NCBI RefSeq assembly: GCF_024171865.1
Contig: NZ_JAMTCN010000006.1
Span: 62,001 to 126,000, forward strand
Length of the DNA: 64,000 bases
Origin: Prauserella aidingensis
GTDB taxonomy: Bacteria; Actinomycetota; Actinomycetes; Mycobacteriales; Pseudonocardiaceae
Direction of reading: 5' to 3'
Shown: positions 1 through 9,302 of the stretch, one piece after another
How the letters are laid out: every line of letters begins with the position of its first letter
How positions within the stretch are numbered: position 1 is the first letter of the stretch
The notes under the pieces: model-generated
Databases searched by the model: none
What the model was told of the DNA's origin: nothing
What the model saw: only the letters and a program-made list of their open reading frames with translations
Made by a program: the position numbers and the translations under genes

Positions 1-781
1 CCCGCCACGCGTCTTCGAGCGGCCTGCTCGACCCGATCACGGTGAGGTACTCGTCCGACTCGATGCGCGGCCACGCCGGGCCGCCGCCCTTGATCAGGTC
101 CACCAGCAGCGTGACGTTCATGGCGCCTTCGACGGCCGTGCCACAGGATTCGCCTTCGCCCTGCCGGTAGTGGCCGTCGCCGACGGAGAACAGCGCTCCG
201 TCCACATTGACCCCGAGATAGCACGTCACGCCGGGCTTCATCTCGGGCGTGTCCATGTTTCCGCCGAAGACGTCCGGCACCAGCGACGAGCGCGCCTCCC
301 CCGCGGCGGGTGCCACGCCGACGGTGCCGAGCATCGGGGCGATCGGCAGTTCGAGCGTCAGGTCCGTCGACTGCGCGGCGAACTCCACCGTGCCGCGGTC
401 GCTGTTGACCTCGTAGATCCACGTCTGCTCGGGCAGCGGCTCCTGCAACAGCGCCGTACGGTCGGTGCCGGTCAGCCCGCCGAACAGCGGAATGGTCGTC
501 GACGCGCCCCAGCCCCGCGCCGGCGTCAGGTCCACGATGTGCAGCGCCAACGTGTCCCCCGGCTCGGCGCCCTCCACGTGGAACGGGCCGGTCTGCGGAT
601 TCACGTACGGCATGTTCAGCGACGCGCTGGGCAGGTCCGTGACATCGCGCAGCCGGCCGCAGAACGCGTCGTCGGTCCACAGCCGCAGCAGCGTTCCGGG
701 CTTGATCCGGTGCGACGGCGCGACACCCCCGAACGTCCACGCGTACTGCTCCGGGGTCGGGGTGTAGTCGACGACGTCCAC
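1..781 (-). CDS. Acetamidase/formamidase family protein (3' end outside window)
   Basis: Translation of the minus strand gives an uninterrupted 260-residue N-terminal part of an acetamidase/formamidase (FmdA/AmdA family, pfam03069), which hydrolyses short amides to ammonia and the acid in the cytoplasm. Family landmarks are the early FGGVAPSHRIKPG, the HVEGAEPGDTLALHI segment typical of this beta-sandwich fold, and SVGDGHYRQGEGESCGTAVE, which carries the conserved GDxHxxQGDGE-like metal-site motif. The GTG start at 781 is set by a GGAGG four bases upstream. The protein runs off the left edge of the window, so the C-terminus cannot be judged. The 244 bp upstream are non-coding and contain a short tandem repeat. 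Confidence 0.88.
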   Translation of the reverse strand, partial: MDVVDYTPTPEQYAWTFGGVAPSHRIKPGTLLRLWTDDAFCGRLRDVTDLPSASLNMPYVNPQTGPFHVEGAEPGDTLALHIVDLTPARGWGASTTIPLFGGLTGTDRTALLQEPLPEQTWIYEVNSDRGTVEFAAQSTDLTLELPIAPMLGTVGVAPAAGEARSSLVPDVFGGNMDTPEMKPGVTCYLGVNVDGALFSVGDGHYRQGEGESCGTAVEGAMNVTLLVDLIKGGGPAWPRIESDEYLTVIGSSRPLEDAWR

Positions 782-964
782 GAGGCCTCCTTCGGTCGAG
801 CCGCCCGTCCGCGCAGGTTCCGTCTGCCTTCCTAACGCACCGGGCGCGCCGGGGCCAGAGCCGGCACCGGTCGTGCGACGAGCGGAAACACGGCGAAACC
901 CTGGCGTGACATCCGGTGGTGCGCACCCGCGGCCCGCACCACCGGGCTCGACATCACCCGCGGC

Positions 965-1020
965 CGCGGTGTCCGGGCATCGCGGTGTCCGGGCATCGCG
1001 GTGTCCGGGGATCGCGGTGC
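965..1020. repeat. 16-bp tandem repeat, 3.5 copies
   Basis: The unit CGCGGTGTCCGGGCAT occurs at 965-980 and 981-996, with one change at 997-1012 and a partial copy to 1020. It lies between the formamidase-like gene and the VOC gene, both on the minus strand, just downstream of the VOC stop codon. No function is evident. Confidence 0.8.
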
Positions 1021-1025
1021 GGGCG

Positions 1026-1463
1026 TCAGTCCAGGCAGAACTCGTTGCCCTCCGGGTCGGCCATGACGATCCATCCGGCGCCGAGCGGCGGTGCGGGCTC
1101 GAACCGTTCGAGGCGCTTCGCGCCGAGCGCGACCAGCCGCTCCGCCTCCTCCTCCAGCGCGGCCATCCGCGGGTCCCCTTCGAGCCCCGGCGCGGCGCGT
1201 ACGTCGATGTGCAGCCGGTTCTTACCGGCCTTCTCCTCCGGAACCCGCTGGAGGAAGATCCTCGGGCCGGCACCGTCGGGGTCGACGATCGCGTTCGCGT
1301 CGTTCCACCGTTCCTCCGGCACACCCATCGCGGCGAGTGCCTCGTTCCAGGTCGCGTGCCCGCCGGGCGGGTCCATCTGCCGGTAGCCGAGCACGTCCGC
1401 CCAGAACGTGCCCAGAGTTTCCGGGTCCACGGCGTCGATGGTGATCTGCAGGTGCCGTGCCAT
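1026..1463 (-). CDS. VOC/glyoxalase-like domain protein
   Basis: 145-residue protein of the vicinal oxygen chelate superfamily (Glyoxalase_6-like). The N-terminal strand-helix segment has FWADVLGYR near residues 19-27. A central HIDVRA strand and a C-terminal DPEGNEFCLD, the usual ending of these small actinobacterial VOC proteins, complete the fold. Its substrate cannot be read from the sequence. The ATG at 1463 lies two bases after the stop of the DinB gene, so the two are likely co-transcribed and possibly coupled. A longer upstream open frame exists but has no family similarity, so this start is chosen. Confidence 0.85.
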   Translation of the reverse strand: MARHLQITIDAVDPETLGTFWADVLGYRQMDPPGGHATWNEALAAMGVPEERWNDANAIVDPDGAGPRIFLQRVPEEKAGKNRLHIDVRAAPGLEGDPRMAALEEEAERLVALGAKRLERFEPAPPLGAGWIVMADPEGNEFCLD

Positions 1464-1465
1464 GG

Positions 1466-2068
1466 TCAGCGCTCCGTGTGCGTGTAGAGGTCCCGCAGGA
1501 GCGCGACCTCGGCGAGGTGGTGGATGAGTTCGCGGTTGATGTGGAGGACCAGCCGGGCCATCGAGCTGTCGGCGAACGGCCCCTCCGCAGGTCCGCACGG
1601 CTGTGCGAGGCCGTCCTCTCCCAGCGCCTCGACTCCGGCGAGCCACGTCGCGTGCTCGGCGTCGAGCTGCGCCAGCGCCTGATCGGCCGTCTCGGCGTAC
1701 TCGAACGAGACGTAGTCCGTGGCGGTGCGGCCGAAGTGCGCCGCGTTGCGCATGGCGAGCACGCCCACGATCACGTGCCCGAGGCGCCAGGCGATCGTCG
1801 TCACCGGCTCCGGGTCGGGCGGCGGAACGGCGAAGTCGATGGTCATCGCGCCGGAGCCGCCTTGGACGGGCGCCGTGCTCGTGCCCCGTGGCCGGACGTT
1901 CCACGCGCCCGGTGCGGGTTCCCAGAAGTACTCGTCGTCGGTCAGCCCGTCGAGGCGTGTCCGGACCTGGTTGTCCCAGTGCCACGAGAGCTGATCCCGC
2001 AGGACGGCGTTCCACTCCCCGTCCGTGTCCCGGCGCGGAGTGTCGGTCGTGAAGGTCGATTCGGTCAT
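1466..2068 (-). CDS. DinB superfamily protein
   Basis: 200-residue four-helix-bundle protein of the DinB/YfiT-like superfamily. In actinomycetes such proteins include mycothiol-dependent transferases and many uncharacterised members. Visible landmarks are the opening helix LSWHWDNQVRTRLDGL followed by YFWEPAPGAWNVRP, a mid-protein helix with WRLGHVIVG, and a C-terminal LVLHINRELIHHLAEVALL. These supply the histidines expected to form the metal site. The ATG at 2068 fits the family start. It is divergent from a WYL-domain regulator 61 bp away, which is therefore a candidate controller of this gene and the following VOC gene. Confidence 0.85.
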   Translation of the reverse strand: MTESTFTTDTPRRDTDGEWNAVLRDQLSWHWDNQVRTRLDGLTDDEYFWEPAPGAWNVRPRGTSTAPVQGGSGAMTIDFAVPPPDPEPVTTIAWRLGHVIVGVLAMRNAAHFGRTATDYVSFEYAETADQALAQLDAEHATWLAGVEALGEDGLAQPCGPAEGPFADSSMARLVLHINRELIHHLAEVALLRDLYTHTER

Positions 2069-2129
2069 GAGGCCAGTCTCGCGCGAAATGCGGACAGTTG
2101 CGGTCCGCGATGTGTGCCAGGATCCGGAC

Positions 2130-3173
2130 ATGACCGCCGAGGGGACCACCGAGCGGGTGCTGCGCCTGCTGGAGCTGCTGCAGCGCAGGCCCGTCTGGAC
2201 CGCGAGCGAACTGGCCGCGGAGCTCGACGTCACCAACCGGTCCGTGCGCCGCGACGTCGAACGGCTCCGTGCGCTCGGCTATCCGGTGCACGCTACGGCG
2301 GGCGTCGGCGGTGGGTACCAGCTCGGCGCGGGCACCCGCCTTCCCCCACTGCTGCTCGACGACGCCGAGGCGATCGCGACCGCCGTGTCGCTGCGGATCG
2401 CGTCCGGCGGCACGGTGGCGGGCACCGGCGAGTCGGCGTTGCGGGTCCTGACCAAGCTCGACCAGGTGATGCCGCCCCGGCTGCGCGGCGAGGTGCGCGC
2501 CGTGCACACCGCCACGGACACGCTCGTCGCCCCGGGCGCCGAGGTCGACCCGGACACGCTGCTGACCCTGGCCAGGGCGTGCCGCGACACCGTGCGCGCC
2601 CGGTTCCGGTACACGACGGTGCGCGGCGACGCCCGAACCCGCACCGTCGAACCGGTGCGCATGGTCGCCACCAGCCGTCGCTGGTACCTCATGGCATGGG
2701 ACACCGGCCGCGAGGACTGGCGCACGTTCCGCCTCGACCGCATGACCGACGTGACGGCGACGACCTGGCGGTTCCACCCGCGCGAACACCCGGACCCGGT
2801 CGCCTACGTGCAGGAATCGGTGACCGCCTCGCCGTACCGCCACACCGCCCGGGTGCGCGTCCACGCGAGCGCCGACCGGGTCGCCGAGCACGTGCCGCCG
2901 CAGGCCGCTCGGGTCGTACCGGAGACCGACGAGCAACCCGGGGTCGGTGAGCAGTCCGAGGCCGGGGAACGGTCCGGGAACGGGGAGCGGGCCGAGGCCG
3001 GGGAGCGCTGCCTGCTCGTCTCGGGCGGCGACGACCTCGACTGGATCGCCCTGCACATCGCCAGCCTGCCGTTCGACTGCGAGATCCTCGAACCTCCCGA
3101 GTTGCGCGACGCCGCCGCCCGCCTCGCGCGCCGACTCACCGGCATGGCCACCGCGGCCGACGCGGACACGTGA
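2130..3173 (+). CDS. WYL domain-containing HTH transcriptional regulator (YafY/DeoR type)
   Basis: 347 residues. An N-terminal winged helix-turn-helix (about residues 1-65, with TASELAAELDVTNRSVRRDV) is followed by a WYL domain (about 140-230, containing RRWYLMAWD) and a C-terminal WCX segment ending in a short helix. WYL domains sense ligands, often nucleic-acid or nucleotide derived. Within the C-terminal region is a low-complexity acidic insert around residues 270-292 made of GEQ/GER-type repeats, probably a flexible loop. The ATG at 2130 begins the HTH directly. The divergent arrangement with the DinB-VOC pair suggests local and possibly autogenous control from the 61-bp spacer. Confidence 0.9.
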   Translation: MTAEGTTERVLRLLELLQRRPVWTASELAAELDVTNRSVRRDVERLRALGYPVHATAGVGGGYQLGAGTRLPPLLLDDAEAIATAVSLRIASGGTVAGTGESALRVLTKLDQVMPPRLRGEVRAVHTATDTLVAPGAEVDPDTLLTLARACRDTVRARFRYTTVRGDARTRTVEPVRMVATSRRWYLMAWDTGREDWRTFRLDRMTDVTATTWRFHPREHPDPVAYVQESVTASPYRHTARVRVHASADRVAEHVPPQAARVVPETDEQPGVGEQSEAGERSGNGERAEAGERCLLVSGGDDLDWIALHIASLPFDCEILEPPELRDAAARLARRLTGMATAADADT

Positions 3174-3214
3174 CGGCGCGCACCCGCTTTCCGCCCCCGC
3201 GTCCAGTACGCTGA

Positions 3215-4669
<1,455 letters not shown>

Positions 4670-4676
4670 CGTCAAG

Positions 4677-4802
4677 CGCCCCCCAAGGGCACTGTGGTTG
4701 CGTTGAACGCGACCACTCTTCCCCTCGCGCTCCGCGGGCACGGCCGTGGAAGCGAGGGGAAGAAAAGTCGCGCTGAGTGCAACCATGGTGCCCTTGGGGG
4801 CG
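4677..4802. repeat. Long imperfect inverted repeat, copy 1 of 2
   Basis: The outer arms are CCCCAAGGGCAC followed by a GTTGC half, and their near-exact reverse complement at the other end (CCATGGTGCCCTTGGGGG). Inner arms built on CTTCCCCTCGCG-type sequence also pair. It fills the gap between guaB1 (stop 4669) and the convergent PhoH gene (stop 4823). The same outer and inner arms recur at 28175-28351, also between convergent genes. It could fold into a long stem and act as a two-way transcription terminator, or be a MITE-like dispersed repeat. Confidence 0.8.
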
Positions 4803-4822
4803 TGAGAACGGGCGGGCGTGGG

Positions 4823-6217
4823 TCAGCCGTGGTATTCGAGCATCTCGGTGACCAGGGCGGCGATGGGTGAACGCTCCGAGCGCGTCATCGTCACGTGCGC
4901 GAACAGCGGGTGACCCTTCAGCTTCTCGATCACCGCCGAGACGCCGTCGTGCCTGCCGACCCGCAGGTTGTCACGCTGCGCGACGTCGTGCGTGAGCACC
5001 ACGCGCGACGCCGACCCGAGCCGCGACAACACCGTGAGCAGCACGTTCCGCTCCAGCGACTGCGCCTCGTCGACGATCACGTACGAGTCGTGCAGCGACC
5101 GCCCACGAATGTGGGTCAGCGGCAGCACCTCGAGCATGCCGCGGTCCAGCACCTCGTCCACGACCTCCTGGCTGACCAGCGCGCCGAGCGTGTCGAACAC
5201 CGCCTGCGCCCAGGGCTGCATCTTCTCGTTCTCGGACCCCGGCAGGTAGCCGAGGTCCTGGCCGCCGACCGCGTACACCGGCCGGAAGACGACGACCTTG
5301 CGGTGCATCCCCCGTTCCAGCACGGCCTCGAGCCCCGCGCACAGCGCGAGCGCCGACTTACCGGTGCCGGCACGGCCGCCGAGCGACACGATGCCGACGT
5401 CGGGGTCCAGCAACAGGTCGAGCGCGATCCGCTGTTCGGCCGACCGGCCGTGCAACCCGAACGCCTCGCGGTCCCCGCGCACGAGCTTGACCTGCTTGTC
5501 CTGCGTGACCCTGCCGAGCGCGCTGGACGTGCCCGCCAGCAGGCGCAGGCCGGTGTGACAGGGCAGTTCGGCCGCGTCGGGCACGCCGAAGTCGGCGAGG
5601 TCGGCCGAGCCCTTCGAGAACATCCGGTCGATGGCCTCCTGCGGCACGTCGAGGTCGGCGGTGCCCGTCCACCCGGACGGCGTCACCTCCTCGGCGCGGT
5701 ACTCGTCGGCGTCCAGGCCCACGGAGCCGGCCTTGACCCGCAGGGGGATGTCCTTGGTGATCAGGGTGACGCCACCGGCACGCTCCTTCGACAGGTTCAG
5801 CGAACACGCGAGGATGCGGTGGTCGTTGGCCTCGGTGCGGAACCCCGGCGGCAGCACCGTGGGGTCCGAGTGGTTCAGCTCGACGTGCAGGGTGCCGCCG
5901 TCCTCACCGATCGACACGGGGGCGTCGAGCCTTCCGTGCTTGCGTCGCAGGTCGTCGAGCAGCCGTAGGGCCTCCCTCGCGAACCAGCCCAGTTCGGGGT
6001 GGTGCCGCTTCCCTTCGAGTTCGTTGATCACCACGATCGGCAGAACCACCGGGTGCTCGGCGAACCTCGTCATCGCCCACGGGTCGGACAGCAGTACCGA
6101 GGTGTCGAGCACGAAAGTCCGGGGCTCGCCCGGGGACCCTGCGGCGTCGGGGTCGAAGCCCGAGGTGCCGGTGGTAGCGGGGCCGGAGGCATCTTGGGGC
6201 GAACGCTGCGCAGTCAC
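4823..6217 (-). CDS. PhoH family protein with N-terminal PIN domain (PhoH2)
   Basis: 464 residues. A PIN-type nuclease domain (about residues 35-165, starting with [15 protein letters not shown]) is fused to a PhoH ATPase domain. The ATPase has a Walker [14 protein letters not shown] and a Walker [12 protein letters not shown] followed by a sensor-like VVLTHD. PhoH2 proteins of mycobacteria (Rv1095 in M. tuberculosis) act as ATP-dependent RNA helicase/ribonucleases. The GTG start at 6217 is preferred because an AGGGAGAT Shine-Dalgarno sequence precedes it. An in-frame start 34 codons upstream adds residues without family similarity. About 550 bp of untranslated sequence with several hairpins lie upstream. 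Confidence 0.92.
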   Translation of the reverse strand: MTAQRSPQDASGPATTGTSGFDPDAAGSPGEPRTFVLDTSVLLSDPWAMTRFAEHPVVLPIVVINELEGKRHHPELGWFAREALRLLDDLRRKHGRLDAPVSIGEDGGTLHVELNHSDPTVLPPGFRTEANDHRILACSLNLSKERAGGVTLITKDIPLRVKAGSVGLDADEYRAEEVTPSGWTGTADLDVPQEAIDRMFSKGSADLADFGVPDAAELPCHTGLRLLAGTSSALGRVTQDKQVKLVRGDREAFGLHGRSAEQRIALDLLLDPDVGIVSLGGRAGTGKSALALCAGLEAVLERGMHRKVVVFRPVYAVGGQDLGYLPGSENEKMQPWAQAVFDTLGALVSQEVVDEVLDRGMLEVLPLTHIRGRSLHDSYVIVDEAQSLERNVLLTVLSRLGSASRVVLTHDVAQRDNLRVGRHDGVSAVIEKLKGHPLFAHVTMTRSERSPIAALVTEMLEYHG

Positions 6218-6766
6218 GACGGCATCTCCCTCAGGGGCGTTGGCACCACGCCCGCACTCGCTGGGCCGGGCACTGCCCTGGCTGGTCGCTGACCTGACGA
6301 CGTCAGGTCGCACGGCCACGAGGGCCCGGTGCCGGCCCCCTCGTGTGCTTGAACGGCTTCGCCGTTCGCTGTGTCACTGCCACGACCAGGGCCTCCCGCG
6401 ACGAACCACATCGGTTCGTGGTCCGTCACCCGCGAAACTACCGCCGCGGATCGATAAACGCAGGCATCCAGCCAGGTGATTCACCGATTTGTCATGTCGC
6501 CGCCGGACACGGGTCACGCACGCCCTGCGGCCGCCACCGAAAGTCACGAAACCCCGCTCCGGCGCCGTTTTCGTCACTGGGAAAGACGAACGGTTTCGCA
6601 CGCGTTACAAAGACGGAAGCGCTATACCAGGAAACGCCTACCACGGGCAAGATCCGTACCCCGAGCCGGTGATCGACAAGCGTATAGCACCCACCGTCTC
6701 CGCAGGTCAATACCTATACCGGGCAGCTCTCGCCCCGGCCCGGGTCCCCGGGGAGAGACGACGGAC
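6218..6766 (-). promoter_or_regulatory. Long structured leader/promoter region of the PhoH gene
   Basis: No convincing gene occupies this 549-bp stretch between the PhoH start and the uppS stop. On the minus strand, TTGACC (6705-6710) and TATACG (6681-6686) with an 18-bp spacer make a good promoter, implying a leader of roughly 450 nt. Within the leader, consecutive hairpins are visible: ACGAACC/GGTTCGT (6401-6419), GAACGGC/GCCGTTC (6351-6367), CACGAGGG/CCCTCGTG (6317-6345) and the near-perfect GACCTGACG palindrome (6291-6309). The fold matches no riboswitch class I can recognise. Confidence 0.5.
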
Positions 6767-7546
6767 TCAGCCGCCGTACCGCCGATTCCGCACCGCGTAG
6801 TCACGCAGCGCGCGCAGAAAGTCGACCCGACGAAAAGCCGGCCAGTAAGCCTCGGTGAACCAGAATTCGGAGTGCGCCGATTGCCACAGCAGAAAACCGG
6901 ACAAGCGCTGTTCTCCGGACGTCCGAATGATGAGGTCCGGGTCCGGCTGCCCCGAAGTATACAAATGTTCGGAGATATGGTCGACATCGAGAATCTTGGC
7001 GAGTTCCCGGATGGAGGTGCCCTCGTCGGCGTGCTGCCGGAGCAGCTTGCGCACGGCGTGGGCGATCTCCTGCCTGCCGCCGTAACCGACGGCGACGTTG
7101 ACGACCATGCCCTTGCGGCCGTCGGTGCGCTGGGCCGCGGCGGTGAGCCGGGTTGCGACGTCGGCGGGCAGCAGGTCCTGCGCCCCGACGATCGACAGCT
7201 GCCACGGGTTGCCCGGCGCGGCCAGCTCGTCGACGACGTCCGGGATGATCTGCAGCAGAGCCTGCACCTCCTCGTTCGCACGATTGCGCACGTTGTCGGT
7301 GGAGAGCAGGAACAGCGTCACGACCTCGACGTTCGCGTCGCGGCACCAGCCGAGGAAGTCGGCGATGCGCTTCGCCCCCACGCGGTGACCGCCGTTGACG
7401 TCCGTGAAACCCGCCTCTCTGGCCCACCTGCGGTTGCCGTCGAGGATGATCCCGATGTGCTGGGGGTGCCTTCCCCCGGACTGCTGCTGCAACCGCCAGG
7501 AGTAGAGGCGGTACACGACCCTGGAGGCGAACGACCGAAGACTCAC
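6767..7546 (-). CDS. uppS: Isoprenyl transferase (Z-prenyl diphosphate synthase, UppS family)
   Basis: 259-residue cis-prenyltransferase that condenses isopentenyl diphosphate onto an allylic diphosphate to make short or long Z-prenyl chains. Diagnostic motifs are GIILDGNRRWAREAG (diphosphate-binding Asp), the NVAVGYGGRQEI segment, and PDLIIRTSGEQRLSGFLLWQ with the conserved RTSGE. By neighbourhood it matches M. tuberculosis Rv1086, the short-chain Z,E-farnesyl diphosphate synthase, rather than the main Rv2361c enzyme. The GTG at 7546 is chosen because TACGCT lies exactly eight bases upstream (7555-7560), as in guaB1, suggesting a leaderless mRNA. An ATG at 7579 is an alternative. It is divergent from the hemolysin III gene. 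Confidence 0.92.
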   Translation of the reverse strand: MSLRSFASRVVYRLYSWRLQQQSGGRHPQHIGIILDGNRRWAREAGFTDVNGGHRVGAKRIADFLGWCRDANVEVVTLFLLSTDNVRNRANEEVQALLQIIPDVVDELAAPGNPWQLSIVGAQDLLPADVATRLTAAAQRTDGRKGMVVNVAVGYGGRQEIAHAVRKLLRQHADEGTSIRELAKILDVDHISEHLYTSGQPDPDLIIRTSGEQRLSGFLLWQSAHSEFWFTEAYWPAFRRVDFLRALRDYAVRNRRYGG

Positions 7547-7662
7547 GTCCAGGCAGCGTACGCCTGCCCGGGTGGGCATGGTGCGAGCTCGTCATCACTT
7601 CCGAACGTGACGTTCACACCTCACGGGTGCACCCGGCACCTACGCCCTCGTAACCTGGTGGT

Positions 7663-8376
7663 GTGAGCACTGTGAGCGACGAGCACACGGGACGGGCAAA
7701 GCACCCGGAGAACGGGACGGAGCGTCCGGAGAAGTCGGTCCACGACCGGCCACGACTGCGCGGCCATCTGCACTTCTGGAGTTTCTTCGGCGCCGTCGCT
7801 GCCGGCGCCACCCTCATCGCTCTGGCCGCGGCGACGGTGTCGGGACTGGCCGCGCTCGCTACGTCGATCTACGGAGCGACGGTCCTCGGCCTGTTCGGTG
7901 TCAGCGCGCTGTATCACCGGCACATCTGGAGCCCGCGCGCGTACCAGTGGATGAAGCGCGCCGACCATTCGATGATCTTCCTGTTCATCGCCGGTACGTA
8001 CACGCCGTTCACGCTGCTGGCGATGTCGCAGCCCACGGGCTACATCGTGCTCACCGTGGTGTGGACGGGCGCGATCGCAGGCGTGGCGCTGAAGATGCTG
8101 TGGCCGGGGGCGCCACGCTGGCTCGGCGTGCCGATCTACGTGGCGCTCGGCTGGGTGGCCGTGTTCGTGCTGCCCGAACTCGCCACCGACGGCGGCATCG
8201 CGGCGCTGGTGCTGCTGCTCGTCGGCGGCGCGCTGTACACCCTCGGTTCGGTCTTCTACGCGACGCACTGGCCGAACTACTGGCCCAAGACGTTCGGGTA
8301 CCACGAGTTCTTCCACCTCTGCACTGTGCTGGCCGCGATCTGCCACTACATCGCCATCTGGCTCTCGATGTACTGA
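7663..8376 (+). CDS. Hemolysin III family membrane protein (TrhA/YqfA, PAQR superfamily)
   Basis: 237 residues: about 45 hydrophilic N-terminal residues, then seven predicted membrane helices. PAQR-family metal-site signatures are visible: SALYHRHIW after helix 2, HSMIFLFIAGTYTPF, and the C-terminal HEFFHLCTVLAAICHY with two of the conserved histidines. Bacterial members are implicated in membrane-energetics homeostasis. The historical haemolysin name should not be read as toxin activity. The GTG at 7663 lies six bases after TAACCT with no Shine-Dalgarno sequence, so it is probably leaderless. It corresponds to Rv1085c next to Rv1086 in M. tuberculosis. The intact backbone stops at its 3' end, where accessory DNA begins. 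Confidence 0.9.
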   Translation: MSTVSDEHTGRAKHPENGTERPEKSVHDRPRLRGHLHFWSFFGAVAAGATLIALAAATVSGLAALATSIYGATVLGLFGVSALYHRHIWSPRAYQWMKRADHSMIFLFIAGTYTPFTLLAMSQPTGYIVLTVVWTGAIAGVALKMLWPGAPRWLGVPIYVALGWVAVFVLPELATDGGIAALVLLLVGGALYTLGSVFYATHWPNYWPKTFGYHEFFHLCTVLAAICHYIAIWLSMY

Positions 8377-8392
8377 CACCGGCCGCGGGCCG

Positions 8393-8812
8393 TCACGGGC
8401 AGAACCGCGCGGCGAGCTCGGCGATGCGCTCGTCGCGATGATCCGGGCGCAGCCGGCCTGCGCGTTCCAGCAGGCCGAGGCCGTGCAGCGCACCCCACAG
8501 CACCTCGGTCACGGTGCCGTCGCCGTCGTCGCCGATCGCGCCGGCGAGCGCGGCGAACCCTTCGCGCAGTTCGGCCTCCGCGTCCTCCTGCGCGAACCGC
8601 GCATCGAGGGGCAACTGGAACATCGCCTCGTACAGCGCCGGGTGGGCCGCGGCGAAGTCGAGGTAGGCGACGGCGACCGCCTCGACGGCGCGCCGCCCCC
8701 GGTGCGCACCCACCGCGGTCCTGCACACCTGCGCCAGGTACTCGCTGTCGTCACGGCGGCCGTCGTCGGCCTGATGGTCGGTGTCGAACTCGCCGTCGCC
8801 GTCGTCGTCCAC
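8393..8812 (-). pseudogene. TetR regulator remnant lacking the HTH DNA-binding domain
   Basis: The 139-residue frame matches only the ligand-binding half of TetR regulators with a WHG-type C-terminal domain (residues about 25-139: AVAYLDFAAAHPALYEAMFQ ... EVLWGALHGLGLLERAGRL). The approximately 60-residue N-terminal helix-turn-helix that should precede it is absent from all three minus frames. Instead, the sequence to the right, from about 8735 on, is the start of an oppositely oriented DUF1772 gene. The simplest reading is a deletion removing the HTH-coding part and the divergent promoter region. A short non-DNA-binding protein from the ATG at 8812 is conceivable but unlikely. Confidence 0.7.
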
Positions 8813-9181
8813 CCCGTCCTGCTGCGACTACCGGTCGGCGCCGCCCTCGACGGTCGTGCCCACGAGGCGCGCATGCTCGGCCGCACCATGCCGGTCTGGT
8901 ACGTCGCCTCGCTCCTGCTCACCGCGGCGCTCACGATCGCGACGTGGGGCACGAGCGCGGCCGTCACGGCAGGCATCGCCACGGCGCTGCTGGTGATCAG
9001 CGTGGTCATGTCGGCCACGCTGCTCGTGCCGATCAACAACAGGACGGCAACGTGGACGGCCGACGACCACCCGCCGGACTGGCGCGACGTGTACCGGCGC
9101 TGGGACCGCCTGCACTACGTCCGCGTCACGGTCCTCGTCGGCGCCTTCGTCCTCGTACTGGCGGCCGCGACGGCGGTGTGA
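8702..9181 (+). CDS. DUF1772 (anthrone oxygenase-like) membrane protein, 5' end probably damaged
   Basis: The frame from the GTG at 8702 gives 159 residues. The DUF1772 part starts around VLAVVTAAVVGLMVGVEL and has four hydrophobic helices, with the family-typical VPINNRTATW and DWRDVYRRWDRLHYVR between the last two. The first dozen residues come from sequence antisense to the TetR remnant and are not family-like. No Shine-Dalgarno sequence precedes any candidate start. Such genes usually sit divergent from a TetR gene with a promoter between them, and here that promoter region is missing. Expression is therefore doubtful. Confidence 0.6.
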   Translation: MRTHRGPAHLRQVLAVVTAAVVGLMVGVELAVAVVVHPVLLRLPVGAALDGRAHEARMLGRTMPVWYVASLLLTAALTIATWGTSAAVTAGIATALLVISVVMSATLLVPINNRTATWTADDHPPDWRDVYRRWDRLHYVRVTVLVGAFVLVLAAATAV

Positions 9182-9226
9182 CGCGAGTGTGCCGGCGGGT
9201 CACGTGGACCCGCCGGCACACTCGCG
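9182..9226. terminator. Bidirectional hairpin terminator
   Basis: A perfect 20-bp stem (CGCGAGTGTGCCGGCGGGTC and its complement) with a 5-base loop lies immediately after the DUF1772 stop and before the convergent gcoB stop. There is no T tract, as is common in high-GC actinomycetes. Confidence 0.75.
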
Positions 9227-9302
9227 GACCCTCGCCCCGGGCCGCCACCTCGATGCCGACCCTCGATGCCGACCCGCGACGCCGACGGTCGGGCTTCGCT
9301 CG

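Noticed and set aside
1464-3056. Long minus-strand frame continuing upstream of the VOC gene through the DinB and WYL genes
   Set aside because: High GC leaves the frame open by chance; only the last 145 residues resemble a family, and the rest is antisense to better-supported genes.
6343-6672. Possible 109-residue gene in the PhoH leader region
   Set aside because: No family similarity, no ribosome-binding site, poor codon bias, and it overlaps the hairpin leader and promoter of the opposite strand.
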